Shown here in pieces: positions 55,109 to 64,000 of a stretch of DNA of 64,000 nt. Numbering within the stretch: the stretch's first letter is position 1; the number at the start of each line of letters is the position of its first letter. Origin of the DNA: Heterobasidion occidentale (taxonomy: Eukaryota > Basidiomycota > Agaricomycetes > Russulales > Bondarzewiaceae); contig JBCAQO010000002.1 in NCBI GenBank assembly GCA_039111635.1, positions 124,001 to 188,000 on the forward strand, read 5' to 3'. The notes beneath the pieces were generated by a model. That model did not search any database. It was not told the DNA's origin and saw only the letters and a program-made list of their open reading frames with translations. The translations under genes and the position numbers were made by a program.

Positions 55109-55545
55109 GGAAGGGTCATAGGTACAGCAGAAGATAAGATAGGCATTCACATGCCATGGGCTTAGGGCTTATGGGTAAGCACCTCGTCGCACCAGGATGG
55201 ATTGGTGCGACTGGAGAAGTACAAGAGTAGGCACCGGCTGAGAGAGACGGCGACCACAGCTCTCCTAGGATGGGTACCTGGAAAAGCACACGGACTCTTA
55301 CCCTAGACCCTATACAGTATATAAGGTCCATAGAATAGGCTGAGGATCTTCAGTCTATTCTCCTTCGTTCTTACACAGTCTTCCTACTGTGTACCTTCGT
55401 TCCCCACTGTCTTCCTACAGTGGAATCATTATTTCTTCCTGTATCAGTGCCTGATACAGTCGAGACTTCATCTACCACTCAGTCCAGCATGCGACCTAGA
55501 AAAGAACCTGTTACTCTTGGGTTATCGAACGAGCAGTTTGTAACA
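55109..55545 (+). repeat. E4 5' LTR (family B), right part
   Basis: Begins with the GGAAG duplication left by E3, continues with family B sequence (GATAAGATAGGCATTCACAT), TATA box GTATATAAGG (55316-55325) and AGTCTATTCT at 55352-55361; ends TTTGTAACA. Confidence 0.9.
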
Positions 55546-55547
55546 CT

Positions 55548-55557
55548 AGAATAGACT
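55548..55557 (+). promoter_or_regulatory. E4 self-priming PBS AGAATAGACT
   Basis: Two nucleotides after the LTR; exact reverse complement of AGTCTATTCT (55352-55361), which starts about 35 nt after the TATA. Independent sequence from the E1-E3 PBS but same geometry. Confidence 0.8.
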
Positions 55558-57240
55558 CGCCCTTGCCCCTACCTTGCACCACACTTTGCTTGCTGCCACA
55601 CTCTTTCTCACAACCCTCATCGGTGGCATAGACCCCCACCGAAGAGTATTACTTCACACACCCTAGAGCAAGACCTAGGCCTAGGATATCTACCAGGCAC
55701 TAGACGAACCCACAATCAACTCCGACAAGATGATCGTCCTATCCATCAAAGGGGAAACCATTGGTATTACTCCGACACCAATCAATTAGCCCCTCCAAAC
55801 TTTGATAACTGCTCATATCAAGAAGGATGATATTTCTTCACAAGAGAAGACGGAACAGAAGCTGAGTGGGCTTGGGATGAAATAGCAGAAGACTAGGTAG
55901 AGCCACCCCAGTATAGGAACCCCAAACTGGAAATCCCGGATACATCGGAGGAAGAAGAAAGAACATCCGAGTCCGAATCCTCGGATATTCAAACACCGAT
56001 CAATACCCGAACCATCGAACACAATAACAATATGACAGACATTGCAGCTCCCCCTACGACAGTATCATCTGGAAGGGGCAAGCTTAGACTTCCCAATAAT
56101 TTTGACGGAGACAGAACACAATCACAGAAATTTATCGTGAATTGCCTCCTTCTTTTCACAGTGGAATCAGACCGGTACAAAATGGACAAAGACAAAGTTT
56201 CCCTTGCCCTCTCGTGCATGAAATATGGAACGGCCGGCATATGGGCAGAAAACTTCCTAAAGAAGACAGTTGGGGCAGAGCCGCCTCAGGACCTTGGGAC
56301 TTGGGCTGATTTCCTTATCAAGTTCAGACTCCAATTCAAGGAGACGAACCTTATAGACAAGGCCCGAAGCGCTCTTATGTCCTTCTCTTAAGGGAAGATG
56401 ACGGTGGACAAATACTCCAATCAGTTCGCCCTTATAGCCGCCGATGCCAACATCACTGACAAGGAACAAGTTCCTTACTTCCAGAGAGGGCTCGACCCAA
56501 GAGTTATGGACAAGATCTATGACAAGGAAACACCGCCGAGTGATACAATCCAAGACTGGATCAATACCGCCTGTGAAATAGACGGACGGCTAAGAGCCCG
56601 AAGTGCTCAAAAGGCGATCCTTGCCAACTCCACCTCATTCCGAAGTGATGTCCTCAATTGTTTTCACCACCAACCCGCTCTCCGCTACAACTCTACCACC
56701 GCACCTCGCAGAATGAACAACCAAGTGGTTGATATGGACATTGACGCCTCTCAAAAGAGAGATGCCGCTCGCCAGAAGCGCACCCATGATAGCAAGCCTC
56801 CTAACCACTGTTTTAACTGTGGAAAAGAAGGACATTGGGCGAATAAATATCCTTCCCCTCGTAGAGGCGTTCCCCCTGCTCGAGGAAATCCGTGCAGACC
56901 GCTACGTGGAGGAGGTGGAAGAACTCGCGCTACAGACTTGGAGGATGAAGACGAGCAAGAATCCCCATTGGGAGACGATGCGGAACTTCATAGAGGATTG
57001 GAGGAGAGGAGTTCTCATGGCCACCACGGTTGGGTACCACAACCTAGTCATCCGATGGAACGTGAGGACCCTCCCGCAAGGAGCAGAGGATCACACCAGA
57101 GCCATGGAGAACACTACGTATCGCCTGACGGACGATGAGGCAACGGACCTGTCCGTGATATTAATGGTGTCCGAGCGCTCTTCAGAGAAGTAGGGGAAGT
57201 CAAGGCCAAACAGATGTTGGCGGATCTAGCGGTGGATTTT
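55558..57240 (+). pseudogene. gag: E4 gag, broken
   Basis: Gag from MTDIAAPPTTVSSGRGKLRL (56032): YKMDKDKVSLALSCMKYGTA, WADFLIKFRLQF; TAA at 56389; then MTVDKYSNQFALIAADANIT, PYFQRGLDPRVMDKIYD, and a zinc knuckle CFNCGKEGHWANKY at 56809-56850 whose last Cys has become Tyr. After that the frame shifts (acidic EEVEELALQTWRMKT piece at 56895-56950). Upstream, the gag frame is open without ATG back to the PBS apart from two stops (near 55826 and 55895), with YFFTREDGTEAEWAWDEIAE as the most protein-like part, a parallel to the AUG-less extension in E1-E3. Confidence 0.8.
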
Positions 57241-60200
57241 TCCTGACCTCTCCTTCACCAGCCGAAGAGAGGGGGTCAAGAAAACCCGAGTATGATTCCC
57301 CGTCATGTATTTGAATCGGAGCAATGAACAGCCACATCATTACTCCCATTTGACTTGACGTGCAATTGACAACTCGAGGAAGAAGCGCTGGAGCCAGAGC
57401 CACCATCGACTCAGCCTGCGAAGGGATTTTGGTAAACGAGAAGTGGGTACGAAGACACAACCTTCCAACCTACCCTTTAAGCCGCCTTATCTGCGTTCAC
57501 AATGTCGATGAGACTGTCAACAAGGCAGGTCTCATTTGACGAGGCTTAGACGCAAATCTCACCGTCAAGGACAGACAGGGGAGAACCCATATTGAACACG
57601 TCCAGATGTTCATCACCAATCTAGGGAAAGACAACATGCTCCTAGAAACAGATTGGCTGAAATACCACGACCCCTCCATCGGGTGGAGGCGCCGTGAGGT
57701 ACACTTTGATCAATGCCTTGAAGATTGCCAACAACCATACGGTTTCACCAAGGCAAGGGAAGAGCCTACCAAGAAGGCATGGCTAGCGAAACTATGCGGT
57801 GACAAGATTCCTCAGCGGACGAAGCCGCATCTTGTCTCTGGACCGGTAGGACCTTCGTGGACTTGGACTAAAGAACAGTGGAGCCAAGTCCCAGCAAAGG
57901 AATGGAAGTCTTGGTTCTTGGAAATGCTCGAGCATAAATCCCGACAAAGCAAGGCTCGGAAACGGCTTGAGGAACGAAAGGCCGAAGGGAAGGAACGCCA
58001 GCGAGCTCAGAAAAAGAGCGCTTAGGGCGAAGCTTCAAGGAAAGTTGCTGAAAAGGCACGAATATCGTTTGACTCCTCTGTAACGGATAGTGGAGAAGAA
58101 CCCGTCATCAGGAAGGTAGCTCCCAAGCCCTCGGGATTCGCTAGCTTTGACGAAGAGGAGGAAATCAACACAACCGATTTAAAGGATCGCGTGCCGACAG
58201 AATACCATTCCTACCTCGACATTTTCAGCGAGAGACAATCGCAACGGCTCCCCAAGCACACTATCTGGGACCACGCGATAAATCTCAAACCGTCATTTAA
58301 ACCCCAAGCTCCAAGGACATTCCCCTTAAGCCCAAATAAACACGACGAGCTAGGAAAATTTGTCAAGGAGCACCTTTCTAGAGGGACAATACGTCGGTCA
58401 ACAGCACCTAGTGCAGCCTCCTTCTTCTTCATAAACAAGAAGGATGGAAAACTACGCCCGGTACAAGACTATTGCCACCTTAATGAACACACCATTCGAG
58501 ATGTCACCCCCTTGCCTCTGATCCAAGAACTCTTGGATATTATTCGAGGGGCAACGGTATTCTCGAAACTGGATGTTCGATGGGGATATAACAACGTGCA
58601 CATCAAAGAAGGGGACGAGTCTAAAGCGGTGTTTGTAACGCCCCTGGGACTCTTTGAACCCACTGTAATATTCTTCGGGCTGTGCAATTCCCCAGGGACC
58701 TTCCAGGCCATGATGAACATGATTTTTCAAGAACTCATCTTGGCACGGAAAATTGCGGTATACATGGACGACATCCTCATCTTCACAAGGACCACGGCAG
58801 AACACATCGTGATTGTTCACCGAGTTCTCCAAATCCTGCGCGACAATGATCTGTATTTCAAACCAGAGAAATGCGAGTTCCACAAGGAAAAGCTAAACTA
58901 CTTGGGATACACGATTTCAAAAGATCACGTTGCCATGGAAGATTCGAAGATTAAAGCAATCCAGGAATGGCCCATCCCTCGCACAGTCCAAGACATCCGC
59001 TCTTTCTTAGGTCTAGGGAAGTTTTATCGGTGATTCATTGACAAGCTTTCCTTGATTGCGCGACCCCTGCATGACCTTACCAAGAAGGACACAAAATGGG
59101 ACTGGACGACGAGTTGCCAACAGGCTTTTGATCGATTAAAGAAAGCTTTCGTCAGTCAACCCGTCCTAATATATCCCGACCCGATGCGCCCATACCGGCT
59201 TGTCACCAACACCTCCCTCTCCGCATATAGTACAGTCCTCTTACAGGAAGGACCTGATAACAACTGGCACCCAGTGGCATACCTCTCGGGTTCGTTCTCA
59301 CCACCCGAAAGGAATTACAACGTACATGATCGCGAACTCCTTGCAATCATCAAGGCGCTGGAACATTGGAAACACTACCTCAAAGGCGCTAGACACTCCT
59401 TTGAGGTCTGGACAGACCACAAGAACCTGGAACACTTTCAGACGGCGCGAGACCTATCAAGGCGACAAGCGCGCTGGAGTCTGTTTTTGTCCAGATTTGA
59501 CTTCCAGCTCAGTTATAAAGCTGGAACGACCAACCATGCCAATGCTCTGTCCAGGCGTCCAGACCTTAGTGAGGGGGTGGAATCTGATAACAAGGCACAG
59601 ACTCTGCTCCCGTCCAGACTTTTCACTGAGTCCAGTGAAACTCTGGTAGATTCTAGCAAAAGCGTACACGTCAAGGCAATAGAACTCGTATCCTCGGACA
59701 TTCTCTCCCTCATCCGACATTCGCGCTCCGAACATGATTTGCTAGTGGGTGTCGCCCTCAAGAAGCTATTGGAAAAAGGACCAAAAGCAATGAAGGGTCT
59801 CCTAGGGAAATAGACACACGAAGACGGTATCACAAGACGAGACGGGTACATATGTGTCCCAAGAGACAATCTCCTCTAGCGAACAATTGTCAAAGCACAC
59901 CATGACACGATGGCTACAGGACACCCAGGACGAACGAAAACCTTGGAATTGGTACAACGCCATTACTGGTGGTCAAGCATGACCAAGTTTGTCCATCAAT
60001 ATGTAGATGGATGCGCAGTTTGCCAGTCCACCAAGAACCTTCCCCACAGGACCCATCCTCCAATCCACCCATTGAAGACTATGAACGCCCCTTGGCGTTT
60101 TATCTCCACCGATTTTGTAACAGACCTCCTGGAAAGTAGGGGGTACGATTCAATAAATGTGGTAGTGGACCAGGGCCTATCAAAAGGAATAGTCATAACT

Positions 60201-61172
60201 CCGTGCAAGAAAACAATCAGGGCCGAAGAAACCACGACGCTCTTCCAGGATAACGTGTTCAAGCGATACGGTCTACCAACCAAAGTGGTATCTGATAGAG
60301 GACCTCAGTTTGTGGCCAAGTTCACGCGAGAACTATGGAAGGGCTTAGGAATCACTCCGGCCCTCAGCACGGCTTATCACCCCCAGACGGATGGAGAAAC
60401 AAAACGGGTTAATCAGGAGATCGAGCAATTCCTGCGGGTATTCTGCAACTACCATCAAGATAACTGGGTAGACTTGATCCCCTTCGCAGAATTCTCCCAC
60501 AACACCCGAAGACACTCCGCTACAGGGAAATTGCCGTTTGAAGTCCTCTATGAATTTAATCCGCCGTATTCGGTGGACTCAGCGTTGGAGACCAAGGTGC
60601 CCGCAGTAACTGAATGTTTACAGTTAATCAAGGAAGTCCAAGAGGACGCAGCTGCCAGTCTACAGATAGCGGTGCAGCACGCCAAAGACCGGGACCTACA
60701 CCGGAAACTTCCGCAGTGGGAAGCAGGAACCCAAGTTTAGTTAGAAGGAACACATATTCGGACAACTCATCCGAAGTTCAAACTGGCACCCAGGCGTTAC
60801 GGTCCTTTCCAAGTGACCGAAAGAATTGGCCCCTTGGCTTATCCGCTGAAAATACCTGAAACATGGAAGATACATCCGGTATTTTATGCCTCCGTGCTCA
60901 CTGAATATCATAAGACAGAGGCCCATGGAGAGAACTTTCCCAGACTAGCACCAGAAATCCTGACTGAAGAAGAACACTATGAAGTGGAGACCATTCTAGA
61001 TTCAAGGTGCCAGGGACGAGGAACCAAATACCTCGTCAAGTGGGTCGGATACTCTGAAGCGGATAACACTTGGGAACCCTTTGCCCCCCTCAAAGATTCG
61101 ACCGATGAGGCGCTTCGTGAGTTTCATGAAAGCTACCCCAACAAACCCCTACCAGTGGCGATTAAGTTGTGA
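57241..61172 (+). pseudogene. pol: E4 pol with chromodomain, broken
   Basis: Protease-like segment TIDSACEGILVNEKWVRRHN (57408-57467) where the usual D-S/T-G reads D-S-A, then FITNLGKDNMLLETDWLKYH. RT 58191-59033 with FSKLDVRWGYNN and VYMDDILIF (58758-58784). TGA at 59031 after GLGKFYR. RNase H 59052-59813 (VTNTSLSAYS, the catalytic Asp position changed; HDRELLAIIKAL; WTDHKNL); TAG at 59811 and 59878. Integrase 59910-60740 with zinc-site histidines and CAVCQ, STDFVT, SDRGPQF, TDGETKRVNQEIEQF; TAG at 60738. GPF/Y-like YGPFQVTERIGPLAY and chromodomain EEHYEVETILDSRCQGRGTK, then YLVKWVGYSEADNTWEP (60966-61080). Several stops fit TGG-to-TAG or CGA-to-TGA. Inactive copy. Confidence 0.85.
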
Positions 61173-61232
61173 AGGGGTATATAAAGAGGAGCGACCTCCC
61201 TTTATCGAAAGAAAAGATATCCTCCCCAGCAC

Positions 61233-62508
61233 ATGTCCGACCACTCCTCTCTTGATTACTCCCCAGGACACGCTATGCTCATTTATGAAGGAACTACCTC
61301 TTCACCATCAAGGAACCCCTCACCAGACATCGTTTTGGCCGTGGCCAACCCCGACACTGGACGACCTAGCCAAGGCAGCCACCCAGCGTCTTCAGAGGGA
61401 GTTTCTATACCAGTCTCCACCCATCTCCCCACGCTCACCACCGAAGATCAAACGGAACTACGAGCCTCACCTCGGGTTGAGGGAACTCATGACGCACACA
61501 ATGAGGGACGCCAAGAAGAAAGAAGACCGGCTCCGCCAGCGACTCCACAACCGACGACAACGGTGGCTCAAGGAGACGTACGACCGGAAGCGAGAGGTAG
61601 CAGAAGACAAAGAGACCATGCAAATTTGGCAACGTCTACAATTGCTGAAACAAGTATACGCGAATCAGCAACGATTAGTGCATCGACTTCCAGGACCAGA
61701 GGACCCCCTGTCAGTGGTGGAGATCTGCACCCCCGAGAACTGGAAGGATTAGGAGATGCGCTGCTTCAGCGCACCACGATCTCGGCGGTAATACAGATGG
61801 CCACAGCGCTAGCCTTACAGAGGCTCGCTAATTATTTTGCAGGGCAACCAGGGAGTGAGAACAGTGATGTTCCCAGACGCCTCGCAGACGCGAGCGACTA
61901 GGTCCAGGTTTTGGCCTACGCCGATGATCATCGAACGGCCTCCTGGTATGCCAGAGGAAATAATGGGGCGTATGCCCTACTCATCCATCCCAACAAGTTC
62001 TCTTCCTTCGTCAACTTGGAACTCTTACCTGCCCTCATCTCAAGCACTGACGCAGTACACTCTCCTCGCCCCCAGCCCATTCGGATTGACCCGTTCCGCG
62101 TCCAACCAGGAGACGACAAAGCCAGCAGAGCTATACCGGCATTGACCAGTCAAAATGCAACCGTCCAGACAGAATACGTCTGGACTACGGTACAACGACA
62201 GGCACAAAGGGATCGTGAGGACCTTCCTCCCGTATCGACAGGACAATCCACCGGGCAGGACGCAGGACGCAGCATTGAAGAGCACCCTCCAAGGTACAGG
62301 AGGAACGAGAGGCGAGGGAACCCGAGGACAAGAGCGGCACTCGAACCCGGCCGAGACAGTCTTAGAAGAACTCGACCAAGAGATTTGCCAGCTCCAAACC
62401 GTCCTCGAGATAATCGAACTGAGGGAACGCATCCTCATTTTGGCAGATGAACTCAAGTCCGCCAGCGACCAGCTCAGCGAACTGCTGCCTGGACTCGAGC
62501 TGAACTAG
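61233..62508 (+). pseudogene. E4 downstream ORF region, two overlapping frames
   Basis: After the chromodomain two frames overlap on the same strand. Frame a, 61081-61752, gives a charged helical protein (PTLDDLAKAATQRLQREFLY, SPRSPPKIKRNYEPHLGLRE, RWLKETYDRKREVAEDKETM). Frame b, 61233-61901, starts MSDHSSLDYSPGHAMLIYEG and ends in a hydrophobic-helical part (ISAVIQMATALALQRLANYF). Frame a looks the more protein-like in 61233-61740, frame b after that, so a frameshift near 61740 is the simple reading. Further pieces (61911-62450 VLAYADDHRTASWYARGNNG; 62360-62508 LEELDQEICQLQTVLEIIEL) continue with shifts. Position matches ORF3 of E1-E3, but no sequence similarity is evident. No family recognised. 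Confidence 0.5.
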
Positions 62509-64000
62509 ACGCATGGGATGAGGTCGATGGTGGGAATTACGACGACGCCGACCCATATTACCGACCAGACAAGGGATACGGAGATTTTGGGGACATCGGC
62601 GGAGGATATTAGACAAGGGAGTTGAGGAACCCCTTGTCTCAGAAGGTGATGGAGAGAAAAGGACCCTCTGCACCACAGGTACCGGTTTCACGCACAGGAC
62701 ACCAAAGGAACGTCCTGCATGACGTTAAACTGTGAAAAGATAAGAAGGCAGGGGAAGTACCTGGCTATGCGCGTTTCAACCCTCCAGTCCTGGAAGGACA
62801 AGCATCTAACACTCTCGTTGTCAAGAGGTATTCTGACAAGCGAATCGGGTGTCCCGCTTGGATTCCCAGTTTTACAGGACCCTTTCCGCATTAGGAGGTC
62901 CTTGGATTCAACAAATAACTGGTACTGATATGCCGGCTCTTCGATCGTGTAGCGCAACCGAAGGGCTATGATGATGCAAGAATATTGGTGGGAAATTGTG
63001 TTGCATGTTCACCGTTGGGGAACGGTGGACCCTACCTCGCTGTCAAGGTCTGACAGGTGTCTTGGACGTCCCACTTTGGATCTCCAGTTTTACAGGGTCG
63101 TTTCCGCATTAGGGGGCCCTATCTGCGATGCCGGTGCTTAGTGACCGCACTTCACTAAGTAACCAAATAGGACAAATACATCCGCAACGATGTAAAACTA
63201 CGAAAGGCTTGGTCCGCAATGACTATAAACTAGTTCCCGTCCAGAACGACGTTAAAGCTACCAAGGACCATCGGAGCATGGTTGTATTCTGGCAGATGGT
63301 GGAAGGGAGGGCCTCCACCATTGCAGAACCCTGCCAACTAGGTCAAGGTGCTTCCATATTCCATACGCCTTACAGTAAAAGAATATGGGGTCGACACGGT
63401 TCAATTCCGTGCAAGGGGTTTGGGGACATGGAGCGGTTGTTAGCAATCCAGCGGGACCACAACTACTCTATGGTGCGCCCATTCTACCCTTGAAGTCCAA
63501 AGCAAGGATTCCGCTTCAAGGGCCAGTCAAGAGGCAACTGGGATCGTGCCTCAGGTTTAGGACATCCTCCATGACGGTAAACTGGGATTGCCCTTTCCTT
63601 TACAGGGCTAACGTCCGCGAAGACGTTAAACTACCGCTCCTTTCAGCATAGGAGATGTCGATTGACATCGTTGTTGACGCCACGATGTTAATCTAGTCCG
63701 CAATGACGATAAACTATTTACTCCTTCACACATAGGAGATGTGGTTGATGGCTACGACCTTAGCCACCAACTAGTCCAAAATGACCTTAAACTACCCTCA
63801 CCCCGGAGGATTAAATCTATCGAGGCTCGGGAGGTTCAAGCCAGGTGATAGCGGACGTCCGCAATGACTATAAACTAGTTGCCGTCCTTCATGATGATAA
63901 ACTGAGCTGCCCTTCATTCACAGGGCCATGTGAGTTGTGTCAAAATAGGCTCTCAAGTCTATTCTCGCAACTCTATAAGTTATCCGGTTTGATACAGTAT
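62509..64000 (+). repeat. E4 3' region with about eleven copies of a 21-nt motif
   Basis: No protein gene. The motif GTCCGCAATGACNNTAAACTA recurs at 62712, 63181, 63212, 63239, 63564, 63613, 63678 (partial), 63696, 63774, 63857 and 63884, with irregular spacing. A second repeat pairs CAGTTTTACAGG...TTTCCGCATTAGG at 62869-62905 and 63084-63115, and a third pairs CATAGGAGATGT at 63648 and 63731. The element's 3' LTR should lie beyond the window. Confidence 0.7.

Larger units (their letters stand above)
47225..64000 (+). mobile_element. Element E4: second Ty3/gypsy chromodomain element, runs off the window
   Basis: 5' LTR 47225-47392 plus 55109-55545 (split by E3), PBS 55548-55557, gag, pol with RNase H before integrase, chromodomain, an extra ORF and a repeat-rich 3' region. 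The 3' LTR is not seen before 64000. Genes carry stops and shifts, so this copy is inactive. Confidence 0.8.

Noticed and set aside
47225..55545. Family B copy as a second solo LTR
   Set aside because: Flanks GTGGT and CTAGA do not match, and a PBS plus gag follow directly, so it is the 5' LTR of E4.
62712..63903. CRISPR-like or satellite array
   Set aside because: Copies are imperfect, spacing runs from about 25 to 330 nt, and the context is a eukaryotic retrotransposon 3' region.

Overview
The window reads as nuclear DNA of a filamentous basidiomycete, most likely an agaricomycete. Introns are about 50-60 nt with GT...AG ends. Ty3/gypsy retrotransposons carry chromodomains, there is a large Tnp2-type (CACTA/Plavaka-like) DNA transposon, and the broken host genes (PfkB kinase, HSP90, alpha/beta hydrolase, septin-type GTPase) look fungal. 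No intact ordinary housekeeping gene was found. This is repeat-rich, probably heterochromatic sequence.

Layout. 1-12060 is GC-rich and holds a row of decayed host genes: an unrecognised coding remnant (1-1290), a PfkB-type sugar kinase (minus strand, about 4215-5620), the middle and C-terminal parts of HSP90 (about 6055-7270), an alpha/beta hydrolase (about 7690-10020) split by a solo LTR with a 5-bp duplication, and a septin-type GTPase (about 10085-11550). 12323-20026 is Ty3 element E1 (minus strand; gag, pol and ORF3 nearly intact; LTRs differ at 3 of 339 positions). 21333-30970 is related element E2 (plus strand), full of stop codons and carrying two nested solo LTRs. 32107-39738 is a 7.6-kb Tnp2-type transposon with convergent transposase and accessory genes, inserted inside an old LTR. 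40495-44107 is an apparently intact six-exon gene for a zinc-finger protein resembling the N-terminal half of basidiomycete telomere-linked helicase proteins. 44469-47181 is a non-autonomous LTR element with only a gag-like gene. 47393-55108 is element E3 (minus strand, identical LTRs, several small deletions), inserted in the 5' LTR of a larger element, E4. E4 starts at 47225 and resumes at 55109; its gag, pol, chromodomain and extra ORF run to 62508. After that a stretch carrying about eleven copies of a 21-nt motif runs toward the right edge.

How the parts relate. E1-E3 are one lineage with the same plan: LTR, self-priming PBS, leader, gag, a -1 slip site at the gag stop, pol with chromodomain, ORF3, polypurine tract, LTR. 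E4 is a second chromodomain lineage. In all four elements the 10 nt just downstream of the 5' LTR are the reverse complement of 10 nt about 30-35 nt downstream of the LTR TATA box. This is the signature of Tf1-type self-priming. Most insertions sit inside earlier LTRs, giving a readable relative order. Most nonsense codons are C-to-T (or G-to-A) changes.

Limits: all family names come from reading protein sequence by eye without database searches; splice sites are inferred from frame and consensus; LTR family letters (B-E) are mine.
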